From: Ectopseudomonas guguanensis
GTDB lineage: Bacteria > Pseudomonadota > Gammaproteobacteria > Pseudomonadales > Pseudomonadaceae
Assembly (NCBI RefSeq): GCF_900104265.1
Contig: NZ_FNJJ01000003.1
Span: 226,672-290,671, forward strand
DNA length: 64,000 nucleotides
Reading direction: 5' to 3'
In this document: positions 1-9,507 of the stretch, one piece after another
How the letters are laid out: each line of letters starts with the position of its first letter
How positions within the stretch are numbered: position 1 is the first letter of the stretch
The notes under the pieces: model-generated
Database searches by the model: none
The model's input: the letters and a program-made list of their open reading frames with translations, nothing else
Told to the model about the DNA's origin: nothing
Translations under genes and position numbers: made by a program

Positions 1-2
1 AT

Positions 3-1292
3 GCGGCGCTGACCAGCAAGGTGTTGCGGGTCGGCAACAGCGTCTACTACAACCCGTCCCAGGAAACCATCAAGACCATCTCGCGGGCCATCGTGCTGAT
101 CGGCTTCGACAACGTGCGCCTGATCGGGCTGTCGGTCAGCCTGATCGACGGCCTGCTCACCCGCGCTCCGCGCGAGCAGTTGCAGGAGTTGCTCGCACGC
201 TCCTTCCACGCCGCCGTGCAGGCGCGCAACATCGCCGGCTACGTACTCTCCAAGCATGCCGAGGAGGTGTTCATCGCCGCGCTGCTTCATCATCTCGGCG
301 AGTTGGCCTTCTGGGGCTGCGGCGGCGAGCAGGCGGACGAGTTGGCCGCGGCCCTGGCGCAGCCGGGTTTCGAGACCGAGGAGGCGGTGCGCGAGGTGCT
401 TGGCACCAGCTTCCGCCAGCTCACCCAGGGCCTGCTGAAGAGCTGGAACCTGGGCGAGACCGCCAGCCTGGCCCATGCCGGCGCCAGTCAGCATGACCCG
501 GCGGCATACGCCGTGCAGTTGGGCGTGCGCATCAGCGAGGCCGCACTGCAGGGCTGGGAGTCGCCGGAGATGGAGGCGGTACTGGCGAAGATGGCCGCGT
601 TCGTCGATCTCAGTCCCGAGGAGGCGCTGCAGCAGGTGCTGGCCAGCGCTGACGAGGCGGTCAAGGTGGCCTCGACGTTCGGCGCCAGCAAGCTGTGCCG
701 GCTGATTCCCAATACCGATCCCGAGCAGATTCGCCTGCAGCAGGAGGAGCGCAAGGCGCGCCTGCTGCAGCCGGATCTGCTGGTGATGCAGCAGGCGTTG
801 CAGGATCTCGGCCTGATGGTCAGTGCCAGGGCCGATGTCGGGCTGGTGCTCGATACCCTGCTCAAGGGACTGCACCGTGGCGCCGGGCTGGAGCGGGTGA
901 TGCTCGCGGTGCTGGCCGATGGGCAAAGCCGCTTTCGCGCCAAGCGCGTGATCGGCGACAAGAGCGAGCAGTGGCTGCAGGATTTCGTCTTGCCGGCCGA
1001 GCAGGCCGAGCAGCCACACATCTTCAGCTATGCGCTGCGCAATCGTGAGGCGATCTGGATGGGGGTGCCGGCCAGCTATAACCTTGCCGAGCTGGTGACC
1101 CAGCCGATTCGCCGCAGTCTGGGCAGTGGCATGTTCTTCATCGCTCCGATCGTTGCGGGCTCCCGCGAGATCGGTGTGCTCTACGCCGACAGCCGGCTGT
1201 CCGGGCGGGCCCTGCGGCATGAGCAGTTCGTGGCCTTTCAGCGCTTCACCCAGCTGACGGGGCGCTGCCTGGAGGCCATCAGCAAGCGCTGA
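3..1292 (+). CDS. HDOD-GAF signalling protein, N-terminus cut by window edge
   Basis: The reading frame is open to the left edge. The first visible codons read AALTSKVLRVGNS, the typical start of an HDOD helix bundle (metal-independent relatives of HD phosphohydrolases), so the true start lies outside the window. The HDOD part fills roughly the first 230 visible residues. The last ~170 residues look like a GAF domain (segments FIAPIVAGSREIGVLYADS and FVAFQRFTQLTGR). HDOD-GAF proteins usually act in regulation of signalling, motility or stress; no catalytic HD pair is visible. The stop codon directly abuts the stop codon of convergent mltD, with no base between them. The specific role is unknown. 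Confidence 0.8.
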   Translation, partial: AALTSKVLRVGNSVYYNPSQETIKTISRAIVLIGFDNVRLIGLSVSLIDGLLTRAPREQLQELLARSFHAAVQARNIAGYVLSKHAEEVFIAALLHHLGELAFWGCGGEQADELAAALAQPGFETEEAVREVLGTSFRQLTQGLLKSWNLGETASLAHAGASQHDPAAYAVQLGVRISEAALQGWESPEMEAVLAKMAAFVDLSPEEALQQVLASADEAVKVASTFGASKLCRLIPNTDPEQIRLQQEERKARLLQPDLLVMQQALQDLGLMVSARADVGLVLDTLLKGLHRGAGLERVMLAVLADGQSRFRAKRVIGDKSEQWLQDFVLPAEQAEQPHIFSYALRNREAIWMGVPASYNLAELVTQPIRRSLGSGMFFIAPIVAGSREIGVLYADSRLSGRALRHEQFVAFQRFTQLTGRCLEAISKR

Positions 1293-2870
1293 TCAGGGTA
1301 GATAAAGCGTCAGCATCTGCCCGGGACGCAGCGTGCTGCTGCGCGGGTTCCAGGCCTGCAGGCGTTTGAGTTCGATCTTGAAGCGTTTGGCGATCTCGTA
1401 CAGCGAGTCGCCCTGCTGCACGCGATAGTAGGTGGCCTTGTCCCGAGAGCCGGAGGTGCTGCGGCGCGTGTTGTCGGCTACCTGAGGGGCGCTTTCGGCG
1501 CCGGCCAGGTTGAGCAGCTGGCCGACCTGCAACTGATTGCCTTGCAGCTTGTTCCAGCGTTTCAGGTCATGTACCGCCACCTGGTTGGCACGGGCGATCT
1601 GCCAGAGATTGTCGCCATCCTTTACCCGGTAGGTGCGGTTGGCAGTGCTCTGCGCGGTGCTGCGCTGCTGATATAGCGGCTCGCTCGGCGCTGTGCCTGG
1701 CTTGGCCGGTATGGTCAGCACCTGGCCGATGCTCAGGTTGTTGCTGCTCAGGCGATTGACGTCCCTGAGCATGTTCACCGACAGATGATGACGGTTGGCG
1801 ATGGCATGCAGGCTGTCGCCGGAGCGCACGGTGTAGCTCTGCCAGTCGACCATTTCCTGCGGTTTCATCAGGGCCAGGTTGGCGCTCAGCAGCTCGGCCT
1901 TCTCGGTCGGGACCAGCAGGTGCTGCGGGCCGTCGAGGGTGATGCCGCGTGTATAGGCGGGGTTGAGCTGCAGCAGCTCCTGTTCATCCAGATCGGCCAG
2001 TTTGGCGACGCGGGACAGGTCCATGTGCTGCTTGATCGCGACCTGCTCGAAGTAGGGCTCGTTGGCGATCGACGACAGCGTCACGCCATAGGCCTCAGGG
2101 GTCAGGATCACCTGCGACAGGGCCAGCAGCTTGGGCACGTAGTCTTCGGTTTCCTTGGGCAGCGACAGGTTCCAGTAGTCGCTGGGCAGGCCGAGTTTCT
2201 CGTTGCGTTCGATGGCGCGGCTGATGCGGCCTTCGCCGGCGTTGTAGGCGGCCAGAGCGAGCAGCCAGTCGCCGTTGAACATCTCGTGCAGGCGGCTCAG
2301 GTAGTTGAGCGCGGCCTGGGTCGAGGCGGTGACGTCACGGCGGCCGTCGTACCAGTTGGTCTGGCGCAGGTTGTAGTGGCGGCCGGTGGAGGGAATGAAC
2401 TGCCAGAGGCCGACGGCGTGGGCGGAGGAGTAGGCCTGTGGGTCGTAGGCGCTTTCGATCACCGGCAGCAGCGCCAGCTCCATCGGCATATCGCGTTCGG
2501 CCAGGCGTTCGACGATGTAGTGAATGTAGGGAGCGCTGCGCTCGCTGACGGTGTCGACGTGTTTCGGGTTGCTGGCGTACCACAGGCGCACGCGCTCGAT
2601 GCGCGGGTTGATGCCGATTTCATCCTGCAGCTTGAAACCGTCGCGCACGCGCTCCCAGATATCGGTGTACTCGCGCGGCTTGATCTGGCTGTTGAGCCAC
2701 TCCGGCTCGCGTTCCAGGCCCACGGCTCGGGAGGTATCGGTCGAGCGGTCGGGTGGATCGCTGGGCAGGCTCTGACAGCCGGCCAGGATCATGCTGCACA
2801 TCACCGCTAGCGCTCGCGCGCTTCGCACCAATGCCTTTATATTCAATGGCTTGCGTGATGATAAAGGCAT
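1293..2870 (-). CDS. mltD: Membrane-bound lytic murein transglycosylase D
   Basis: Cleaves the glycan strands of peptidoglycan, producing 1,6-anhydro-muropeptides, from the inner face of the outer membrane. The 525-aa product starts with a lipoprotein signal ending in LAGC (Cys32). An SLT domain follows, with the catalytic glutamate in VIES (E139) and the downstream AVGLWQFIPSTGR motif. There are three LysM peptidoglycan-binding repeats at about residues 343-387, 414-457 and 480-523, each starting with a Y-x-V-x-x-GD-L/N pattern. Length and LysM arrangement fit Pseudomonas MltD. The gene is convergent with the HDOD gene and followed upstream by gloB in the same orientation, the order I recall from P. 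aeruginosa. Confidence 0.95.
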   Translation of the reverse strand: MPLSSRKPLNIKALVRSARALAVMCSMILAGCQSLPSDPPDRSTDTSRAVGLEREPEWLNSQIKPREYTDIWERVRDGFKLQDEIGINPRIERVRLWYASNPKHVDTVSERSAPYIHYIVERLAERDMPMELALLPVIESAYDPQAYSSAHAVGLWQFIPSTGRHYNLRQTNWYDGRRDVTASTQAALNYLSRLHEMFNGDWLLALAAYNAGEGRISRAIERNEKLGLPSDYWNLSLPKETEDYVPKLLALSQVILTPEAYGVTLSSIANEPYFEQVAIKQHMDLSRVAKLADLDEQELLQLNPAYTRGITLDGPQHLLVPTEKAELLSANLALMKPQEMVDWQSYTVRSGDSLHAIANRHHLSVNMLRDVNRLSSNNLSIGQVLTIPAKPGTAPSEPLYQQRSTAQSTANRTYRVKDGDNLWQIARANQVAVHDLKRWNKLQGNQLQVGQLLNLAGAESAPQVADNTRRSTSGSRDKATYYRVQQGDSLYEIAKRFKIELKRLQAWNPRSSTLRPGQMLTLYLP

Positions 2871-2976
2871 TGGGTGAGGTGGCTGTCCCGGCGAAAAGGT
2901 CGGGCGATTCTAGGAACCGAAGCGGGGGTGGTCAAGTTTTCACCAGCCTTTTGTGACCTGCCTCCCTGTCGAGTTT

Positions 2977-3750
2977 CTAGAAGCTGTCCTTCCAGGCGCG
3001 CAGGCTGGCGAACACGGCGCTCGGTTCGGTCACCTGATCGCCGTCGCGTGCCTGGGCCGCCGCGATGATCGACGGCTCGCCCGTACGCAGGAAGGGATTG
3101 GTGGCCAACTCCAGTTCGAGGGTGGACGGCAGGCTGATGCGACCTTCAGCGCGCCAGCGAGTCACTTCGGCCAGGCGCTCGTTCAGGCGCACGTTGTCCG
3201 GTTCCACGGCATGGGCGAAGCGCAGGTTGCTCAGGGTGTATTCGTGGGTACAGTAAACCCGCGTGCTGGCAGGCAGCGCTGCAAGGCGACTCAGTGACCG
3301 GTGCATCTGCTGCGGTGTGCCTTCGAACAGGCGACCGCAGCCACCGGCGAAGAGGGTGTCGCCACAGAACAGCAGATTCTGCCCGGCATGGTAGTAGGCG
3401 ATATGGCCGAGGGTGTGGCCTGGCACGGCGATGATCTGGAAACGCAGGCCGAGCACGTCGATCGTATCGTTGTCGTTCAGGTCGAGGTCGCGCGCCGGGA
3501 TCTTTTCCGTCGCCGGGCCGGCGACACGAGCGCCGGTGGCGTTCTTCAGCGTCTCGACGCCGCCGACATGATCGAAGTGATGATGGGTGATCAGGATATC
3601 GCTGAGCTGCCAGTCCGGGTGAGCTTCCAGCCAGGCCTGCACCGGCGCCGCATCACCGGGGTCGACCACGGCGCAGCGCTTGCTGCCGGCATCCTGCAGC
3701 AGCCAGATATAGTTGTCATTGAAGGCGGGCAGCGCGTCGATCTGAATCAT
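2977..3750 (-). CDS. gloB: Hydroxyacylglutathione hydrolase (glyoxalase II)
   Basis: Hydrolyses S-D-lactoylglutathione to D-lactate and glutathione, the second step of methylglyoxal detoxification, in the cytosol. The 257-aa protein has the metallo-beta-lactamase metal motif THHHFDH at residues 55-61 (H56, H58, D60, H61) and a second metal histidine in [12 protein letters not shown]. The [16 protein letters not shown] segment and TGEPSI near the C-terminus are typical of glyoxalase II. Length matches the family (about 250-260 aa). It lies upstream of mltD on the same strand and is divergent from the methyltransferase at 3823. Confidence 0.95.
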   Translation of the reverse strand: MIQIDALPAFNDNYIWLLQDAGSKRCAVVDPGDAAPVQAWLEAHPDWQLSDILITHHHFDHVGGVETLKNATGARVAGPATEKIPARDLDLNDNDTIDVLGLRFQIIAVPGHTLGHIAYYHAGQNLLFCGDTLFAGGCGRLFEGTPQQMHRSLSRLAALPASTRVYCTHEYTLSNLRFAHAVEPDNVRLNERLAEVTRWRAEGRISLPSTLELELATNPFLRTGEPSIIAAAQARDGDQVTEPSAVFASLRAWKDSF

Positions 3751-3822
3751 TGCGGGTCGCTAAGCTGGTGATAAAGGTGCATCTTAGACAGGACATGCAG
3801 AACCTGTCATGCGGAGGCAGCG

Positions 3823-4581
3823 ATGACTGATCAGGCATTCGCCCAGGCCGACCCGGAGTGGCTCAAGCTGATCGGCGAGGCGCGCGACTGGCTGGCCGGG
3901 CCGCTCGGCCAGCTATTGCTGGAAGAAGAGCGGCGCTTGCTGGAGGAAGAGCTGGCGCGTTTCTTCGGTGGTTATCTGGTGAGCTACGGCCCGGGCGCCG
4001 AAGGCCCGCCCAAGGCCGGACAGATCCAGCACAACGTGCGCCTCGGCGCGCCCATGCCGGGGGTGCAGATCATCTGTGAGGAGCAATCCTGGCCATTGGG
4101 CGAGCACGCTGCCGATGTGGTGGTGCTGCAGCATGGTCTGGATTTCAGTCTGTCGCCCCACGGTCTGTTGCGTGAGGCGGCCCGTAGCGTCAGGCCTGGC
4201 GGACATCTGTTGATCCTCGGCATCCATCCCTGGAGCACCTGGGGCGTGCGGCGACTGTTCGCTCAGGATGGCCTGGCCAGGGCGCGCTGTATCGCGCCGA
4301 GCCGCGTTGGCGACTGGCTGACGCTGCTGGGCTTTGCGTTGGAGAAACGTCGCTTCGGGTGCTATCGTCCGCCGCTCGCTTCGCTGGCCTGGCAAATGCG
4401 CCTGCGGCGAATGGAGAGCTGGGGCGATGCCTGGCAGCTGCCGGGCGCCGGTTTCTACCTGTTGGTGGCGCGCAAACTGGTGGTCGGCTTGCGTCCCTTG
4501 CGGCAATCGCGCCGCGAACCGATGGGCAAGTTGCTGCCGATGCCGGTGGCCAAGATCAGCCGGCGTGATGCCGACAGTTGA
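3823..4581 (+). CDS. SAM-dependent methyltransferase-like protein
   Basis: A 252-aa cytosolic protein preceded by a good ribosome binding site (GGAGG, 7 nt from ATG). The segment ADVVVLQHGLDF followed by LLREAARSVRPGGHLLILG matches motifs II/III of class I SAM-dependent methyltransferases. The glycine-rich SAM motif I (GxGxG) is not clearly present; the expected region reads LVSYGPGAEG or is missing. It may therefore bind SAM poorly or have lost catalysis. It lies between divergent gloB and co-directional rnhA, as I recall for PA1814. Substrate unknown. Confidence 0.75.
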   Translation: MTDQAFAQADPEWLKLIGEARDWLAGPLGQLLLEEERRLLEEELARFFGGYLVSYGPGAEGPPKAGQIQHNVRLGAPMPGVQIICEEQSWPLGEHAADVVVLQHGLDFSLSPHGLLREAARSVRPGGHLLILGIHPWSTWGVRRLFAQDGLARARCIAPSRVGDWLTLLGFALEKRRFGCYRPPLASLAWQMRLRRMESWGDAWQLPGAGFYLLVARKLVVGLRPLRQSRREPMGKLLPMPVAKISRRDADS

Positions 4582-4622
4582 AGGCCGGGCCACGGCCCGT
4601 CAATTCCGTACAGAGCTTATGA

Positions 4623-5075
4623 ATGTCCGAAACCGATGAAGTGGTGATCTACACCGACGGCGCCTGCAAGGGCAACCCTGGCCCCGGAGGCTGGGGGGCG
4701 CTGCTGGTCTATAAAGGCGTGGAAAAGGAGTTGTGGGGCGGTGACCCGAGCACCACCAACAACCGCATGGAGCTGATGGCGGCGATCGCCGGCCTGATCG
4801 CCCTGACCCGACCCTGTTCGGTCAAGCTGGTAACCGACTCGCAGTACGTGATGAAGGGTATCCAGGAATGGCTGCCGAACTGGAAGAAGCGCGGCTGGAA
4901 GACCGCCTCGAAAGAGCCGGTGAAGAATGCCGACCTCTGGCAGAAGCTGGACGAGGAAGTAAACCGTCATCAGGTGAGCTGGCAGTGGGTGCGCGGGCAT
5001 ACCGGCCACCCCGGCAACGAGCGAGCTGACCAGTTGGCCAATCGTGGGGTCGACGAGGTGCGTTCGGCGCGTTAG
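4623..5075 (+). CDS. rnhA: Ribonuclease HI
   Basis: Degrades the RNA strand of RNA-DNA hybrids (R-loops, primers). The 150-aa product has the RNase H fold signature [16 protein letters not shown]. Its carboxylates are D12, E50 (NNRMEL) and D72 (VTDSQY), with a last aspartate in the [12 protein letters not shown] segment. Length equals that of the E. coli type enzyme (155 aa). The TAG stop codon lies inside the left arm of a 144-bp hairpin (5074-5217). dnaQ follows in the same direction, unlike E. coli, where the two genes are divergent. Confidence 0.97.
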
Positions 5076-5217
5076 CAGGCTGTTGAAAAACTACCTGCGT
5101 TGCCATTGCTGCGTTAAAAACAGGCTCAAAATGCTCATTTACAGCTCGTAAACTCCGCTTTTTCGCCTGTTTTCGCCTTGCACTGGCTGCCTCGCCAACG
5201 TTTTTCAACGGCCTGCT
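5074..5217. repeat. Long hairpin repeat, copy 1 of 4
   Basis: A 144-bp imperfect palindrome starting in the rnhA stop codon. The outermost 18 bases (5074-5091) pair with 5200-5217 with a single G-T type difference. An inner arm AAAACAGGC pairs with GCCTGTTTT. The apex is TTTAC/GTAAA around a short loop, flanked by the invariant unpaired bases ATGCTCA and CTCCGCTT. The middle of the stem is only partly paired. Related copies lie at 26072, 45354 and 54106. No ORF is plausible inside. It is not a classical REP sequence, and I know no name for it. Confidence 0.85.
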
Positions 5218-5283
5218 AGGCCACATGAGTTAATATGCCGCGCTTGAATGTGCGACAACCCCAATAGTTGAGAGAGGCAAGGC

Positions 5284-6036
5284 GTGACAACCGAGAATAC
5301 CGTCAAGCGCTACGTGGTGCTGGATACCGAAACCACGGGTATGCCGGTCACCGACGGGCACCGCATCATCGAGATCGGTTGTGTCGAGTTGTTGGGACGG
5401 CGCCTGACCGGGCGTCATTTCCATGTCTATCTGAACCCGGATCGCGAAATCGACGAAGGCGCCATCGCGGTTCACGGCATCACCAACGAGTTCGTGGCCG
5501 ACAAGCCGCGATTCAGGGACGTGGCCGATGAATTCTACGAGTTCATCCAGGGCGCTCAGCTGATCATCCATAACGCGGCGTTCGACGTCGGCTTCATCAA
5601 CAACGAGTTCGCCCTGCTGGGGCAGAGCGAGCGCGCCGACGTCAGCGATTACTGCTCGGTGCTCGATACCCTGATGATGGCCCGTGAACGCCATCCGGGG
5701 CAGCGCAACAGCCTCGATGCGCTGTGCAAGCGCTACGGCGTCGACAACTCCAACCGCGAACTGCACGGCGCACTGCTCGACTCGGAAATCCTCGCCGACG
5801 TCTACCTCGCGATGACCGGCGGGCAGACCAATCTGTCCCTGGCCGGTGAGGGCGCCGATGGTGATGGCAGCGGCCGTCAGCAGGCCACGCCGATTCGTCG
5901 TCTTGACCCTGCGCGCCCGCGCACCCGAGTGATTCGTGCCAGCGAGGACGAACTCGCGGCGCATCTGGCGCGTCTGGCTGCCATCGAGAAATCTGCTGGT
6001 GGCCCGTCGCTGTGGGCGCAGATGGAAGAGCAGTAG
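5284..6036 (+). CDS. dnaQ: DNA polymerase III epsilon subunit (proofreading exonuclease)
   Basis: 3'-5' proofreading exonuclease of the replicative polymerase, binding alpha (DnaE) and the beta clamp. The 250-aa product carries the three DEDDh exonuclease motifs: VLDTETTG (D14, E16), NAAFDVGFINNEF and HGALLDSEILADVY. After the nuclease domain the sequence QTNLSLAG resembles a clamp-binding motif. A linker and a C-terminal alpha-binding tail follow. The start is GTG, chosen because a purine-rich GAGAGAGGCAAG site precedes it and the exonuclease motif follows at the usual distance. Confidence 0.96.
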   Translation: MTTENTVKRYVVLDTETTGMPVTDGHRIIEIGCVELLGRRLTGRHFHVYLNPDREIDEGAIAVHGITNEFVADKPRFRDVADEFYEFIQGAQLIIHNAAFDVGFINNEFALLGQSERADVSDYCSVLDTLMMARERHPGQRNSLDALCKRYGVDNSNRELHGALLDSEILADVYLAMTGGQTNLSLAGEGADGDGSGRQQATPIRRLDPARPRTRVIRASEDELAAHLARLAAIEKSAGGPSLWAQMEEQ

Positions 6037-6212
6037 GGGCGCAGGCTTCAGGCAAAAGTAAAAGCCTTGTGAAGGGGGGGGGCTGCTGACTGTAGCTGCT
6101 TCTTTGCGACCTTTTCTTATAGCGTGATGCACGGGGGGTTCCGCCGATCAGGGCGAGCCTCTAACCTGAGGTGATGGGCAGGCGCGTGCCTGCCAGCCTT
6201 CAGGACGTCACA

Positions 6213-8456
6213 ATGTATAAAGATCTAAAATTCCCCGTCCTCATCGTGCACCGCGACATCAAGGCCGACACGGTCGCCGGTGATCGCGTGCGCGCCATCG
6301 CTCAGGAGCTCACCCAGGACGGTTTCAGCATCCTGCCCACGGCCAGTGCCGCCGAGGGGCGCATCGTCGCTTCCACCCACCACGGCCTGGCCTGCATCCT
6401 GGTGGCAGCGGAGGGGGCGGGGGAGAACAGCCGTCTGCTGCAGGACATGGTCGAGCTGATCCGCGTGGCGCGCGTGCGTGCGCCGCAATTGCCGATCTTC
6501 GCCCTCGGCGAGCAGGTCACCATCGAGAATGCCCCGGCCGAGGCCATGGCCGATCTCAATCACCTGCGCGGCATCCTCTATCTCTACGAGGACACCGTAT
6601 CCTTCCTCGCCCGCCAGGTGGCGCGCGCGGCACACAACTACCTCGACGGCCTGCTGCCGCCGTTCTTCAAGGCGCTGGTGCAGCACACCGCGCAATCCAA
6701 CTATTCCTGGCACACACCCGGTCATGGTGGCGGCGTGGCCTATCGCAAGAGTCCGGTGGGCCAGGCCTTCCACCAGTTCTTTGGCGAAAACACGCTGCGT
6801 TCCGACCTGTCCGTGTCGGTGCCGGAGCTCGGTTCGCTGCTCGATCACACCGGCCCGCTGGCCGAGGCCGAAGCGCGTGCCGCGCGCAACTTCGGCGCCG
6901 ACCACACCTTCTTCGTGATCAACGGCACCTCGACGGCGAACAAGATCGTCTGGCATTCCATGGTCGGACGCGATGACCTGGTACTGGTGGATCGCAACTG
7001 CCACAAGTCGATCCTGCACTCGATCATCATGACCGGTGCGATTCCGCTGTACCTGTGCCCCGAGCGCAACGAGCTGGGCATCATCGGGCCGATCCCGCTG
7101 TCGGAGTTCAGCCGCGAATCGATCCAGGCCAAGATCGACGCCAGTCCGCTGGCCCGCGGTCGTGCGCCCAGGGTCAAGCTGGCGGTGGTGACCAACTCCA
7201 CCTACGACGGGCTCTGCTACAACGCCGAGATGGTCAAGCAGGCCCTGGGCGACTCGGTGGAGGTGCTGCATTTCGACGAGGCCTGGTACGCCTACGCCGC
7301 GTTCCACGAGTTCTACGCCGGCCGCTACGGCATGGGTACTCGATGCGACGCGCGCTCGCCGCTGGTATTCACCACCCACTCCACGCACAAGCTGCTGGCC
7401 GCTTTCAGCCAGGCCTCGATGATCCATGTGCAGGATGGCGGCCAGCGCCAGCTGGACCGTGACCGCTTCAACGAAGCCTTCATGATGCACATCTCCACCT
7501 CGCCGCAGTACGGCATCATCGCCTCGCTGGACGTGGCCTCGGCGATGATGGAAGGCCCGGCCGGGCGTTCGCTGATTCAGGAAACCTTCGACGAGGCGCT
7601 GAGCTTCCGCCGCGCGCTGGCCAACGTACGGCGCAACCTCGATGCCGAGGACTGGTGGTTCAGCATCTGGCAGCCGGGGGCTGCCGACGGCGCCGACAGT
7701 CTGTCGACCGCCGACTGGGTGCTGCAGCCGGACGCCGACTGGCACGGCTTCGGTGAGGTGGCCAGCGATTACGTGCTGCTCGATCCGATCAAGGTCACCC
7801 TGGTGATGCCGGGCCTCAACGCCGCAGGCAGGCTGGAGCAGCGGGGCATTCCCGCCGCGGTGGTCAGCAAGTTCCTCTGGGAGCGCGGCCTGGTGGTGGA
7901 GAAGACCGGGCTTTATTCCTTCCTGGTGCTGTTCTCCATGGGTATCACCAAGGGCAAGTGGAGCACGCTGTTGACCGAGTTGCTGGAGTTCAAACGCAGC
8001 TACGACGCCAACCTGCCGCTGATCGACGTACTGCCTTCCATCGCCCACGCCGGTGGCGGGCGCTACCAGGGCATGGGCCTGCGCGATCTGTGCGACGCGC
8101 TGCACGGCTGCTACCGCGACAACGCCACGGCCAAGGCGCTGAAGAGCATGTACACGGTACTGCCGGAAGTGGCGATCAAGCCGGCCAATGCCTATGACCG
8201 GCTGGTGCGCGGCGAAGTGGAAGCGGTGCCCATCGACCAGCTGCAGGGGCGGATTGCCGCCGTGATGCTGGTGCCTTACCCGCCGGGTATCCCGCTGATC
8301 ATGCCGGGCGAGCGCTTCACCGCCGCCACGCGTTCGATTCTCGACTACCTGGCATTCGCCAGAACCTTCGATCAGGCATTCCCGGGTTTCGACATCGATG
8401 TGCACGGCCTGCAGACCGAAGCGGGCGAGTACTGCGTGGACTGCCTGGTCGAATAA
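6213..8456 (+). CDS. ldcA: Pyridoxal-phosphate lysine decarboxylase (LdcA type)
   Basis: Fold-type I basic amino acid decarboxylase, 747 aa. It has an N-terminal receiver-like wing domain (to about residue 130), the PLP core with STHK (K393 as Schiff-base lysine; S390-H392 precede it), the WHTPGH motif and a C-terminal domain (PPGIPLIMPGE). From length and its position two genes before the crotonase-fimL pair it corresponds to the P. aeruginosa enzyme known as LdcA (PA1818), which makes cadaverine from lysine. Arginine or ornithine specificity cannot be excluded from sequence alone. The start is the ATG at 6213; an upstream in-frame ATG at 6171 gives a 14-residue extension unlike the family. 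Confidence 0.9.
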   Translation: MYKDLKFPVLIVHRDIKADTVAGDRVRAIAQELTQDGFSILPTASAAEGRIVASTHHGLACILVAAEGAGENSRLLQDMVELIRVARVRAPQLPIFALGEQVTIENAPAEAMADLNHLRGILYLYEDTVSFLARQVARAAHNYLDGLLPPFFKALVQHTAQSNYSWHTPGHGGGVAYRKSPVGQAFHQFFGENTLRSDLSVSVPELGSLLDHTGPLAEAEARAARNFGADHTFFVINGTSTANKIVWHSMVGRDDLVLVDRNCHKSILHSIIMTGAIPLYLCPERNELGIIGPIPLSEFSRESIQAKIDASPLARGRAPRVKLAVVTNSTYDGLCYNAEMVKQALGDSVEVLHFDEAWYAYAAFHEFYAGRYGMGTRCDARSPLVFTTHSTHKLLAAFSQASMIHVQDGGQRQLDRDRFNEAFMMHISTSPQYGIIASLDVASAMMEGPAGRSLIQETFDEALSFRRALANVRRNLDAEDWWFSIWQPGAADGADSLSTADWVLQPDADWHGFGEVASDYVLLDPIKVTLVMPGLNAAGRLEQRGIPAAVVSKFLWERGLVVEKTGLYSFLVLFSMGITKGKWSTLLTELLEFKRSYDANLPLIDVLPSIAHAGGGRYQGMGLRDLCDALHGCYRDNATAKALKSMYTVLPEVAIKPANAYDRLVRGEVEAVPIDQLQGRIAAVMLVPYPPGIPLIMPGERFTAATRSILDYLAFARTFDQAFPGFDIDVHGLQTEAGEYCVDCLVE

Positions 8457-8468
8457 ACCTGGGCGAAA

Positions 8469-8494
8469 CTGTCGGGGTGCAAGAACCCCGACAG
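8469..8494 (+). terminator. Hairpin downstream of ldcA
   Basis: A perfect 9-bp GC-rich stem (CTGTCGGGG / CCCCGACAG) with an 8-base loop, 12 bp after the ldcA stop. There is no clear T-run, so it may be a weak terminator or an mRNA-stabilising hairpin. Confidence 0.55.
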
Positions 8495-8657
8495 ATCAAT
8501 CTCTTATCTCTGATATTCAAAGCTGTTGCTAACGTGCCGGGGCGTGCCCTGCGTCACAGTGGCAAGCATCGACTTTTATGGCGTGCTTGTTATAGTTGCC
8601 CGGTTATTAATCACCAATAATTACAGCGCTGCCGCGCCGCGGCTGAGGATGCCTGCC

Positions 8658-9470
8658 ATGTCCGACTACCAAGCCTTCCGCGTCGAGCAGGTGGACAAGA
8701 TCGCCCACGTGCAGATCAACCGTCCGGACAAGATCAACGCCATGAATGCCGACTTCTGGCGCGAGATCATCGAAATCTTCCAGTGGGTCGACGATACCGA
8801 CGCGGTACGCGCGGTGGTGCTCTCCGGTGCGGGCAAGCATTTCTCTTCGGGTATCGATCTGACGCTGCTGGCCTCGGTCGGCGCCCAGCTGGGCAAGGAT
8901 GTCGGGCGCAACGCCACCGCGCTGCGCCGCAAGATTCTCGAGCTGCAAGCCTCCTTCAACGCCGTCGACAACTGCCGCAAGCCGGTGCTGGCCGCCATTC
9001 AGGGCTATTGCATCGGCGGCGCCATCGACCTGATCAGCGCCTGCGACATGCGCTACAGCACCGTCGATGCGCAATTCTCCATCAAGGAGATCGACATGGG
9101 CATGGCCGCCGATGTCGGCACCCTGCAGCGCCTGCCGCGCATCATCGGTGACGGCATGATGCGCGAGTTGGCCTATACCGGGCGCAGCATCGACGGTCAC
9201 GAGGCGGCCCGCATCGGCCTGGTCAACCGCACCTACGAAGACCAGGAAACCCTGCTGGACGGGGTCATGGACATCGCCGCGCAGATCGCCGCCAAGTCGC
9301 CGATCGCCGTGCGCGGTACCAAGGAAATGATTCGCTACATGCGCGATCACCGGGTCGACGATGGTCTGCAATACATTGCCACCTGGAACGCCGCCATGCT
9401 GCAGTCTGAAGACCTGCGCCTGGCCATGGCGGCGCACATGACCAAGCAGAAGCCGGGGTTCGCCGACTGA
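8658..9470 (+). CDS. Enoyl-CoA hydratase/isomerase family protein (crotonase)
   Basis: A 270-aa crotonase-fold enzyme acting on acyl-CoA esters. Oxyanion-hole segments are visible as SGAGKHFSSGIDL and IQGYCIGGAIDLISACDMRYST. The acidic pair in KEIDMGMAADVGTLQRLPR resembles the dienoyl-CoA isomerase (ECH1-like) subgroup more than classical hydratases. The start at 8658 is chosen because the preceding 44 codons of the open frame have no family resemblance. It stands between ldcA and fimL, as PA1821 does in P. aeruginosa as I recall. The physiological substrate is not known. Confidence 0.88.
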   Translation: MSDYQAFRVEQVDKIAHVQINRPDKINAMNADFWREIIEIFQWVDDTDAVRAVVLSGAGKHFSSGIDLTLLASVGAQLGKDVGRNATALRRKILELQASFNAVDNCRKPVLAAIQGYCIGGAIDLISACDMRYSTVDAQFSIKEIDMGMAADVGTLQRLPRIIGDGMMRELAYTGRSIDGHEAARIGLVNRTYEDQETLLDGVMDIAAQIAAKSPIAVRGTKEMIRYMRDHRVDDGLQYIATWNAAMLQSEDLRLAMAAHMTKQKPGFAD

Positions 9471-9507
9471 TGCCGTATTCGCTGATGTTCGTTGCGAGGC
9501 CTAGAGC

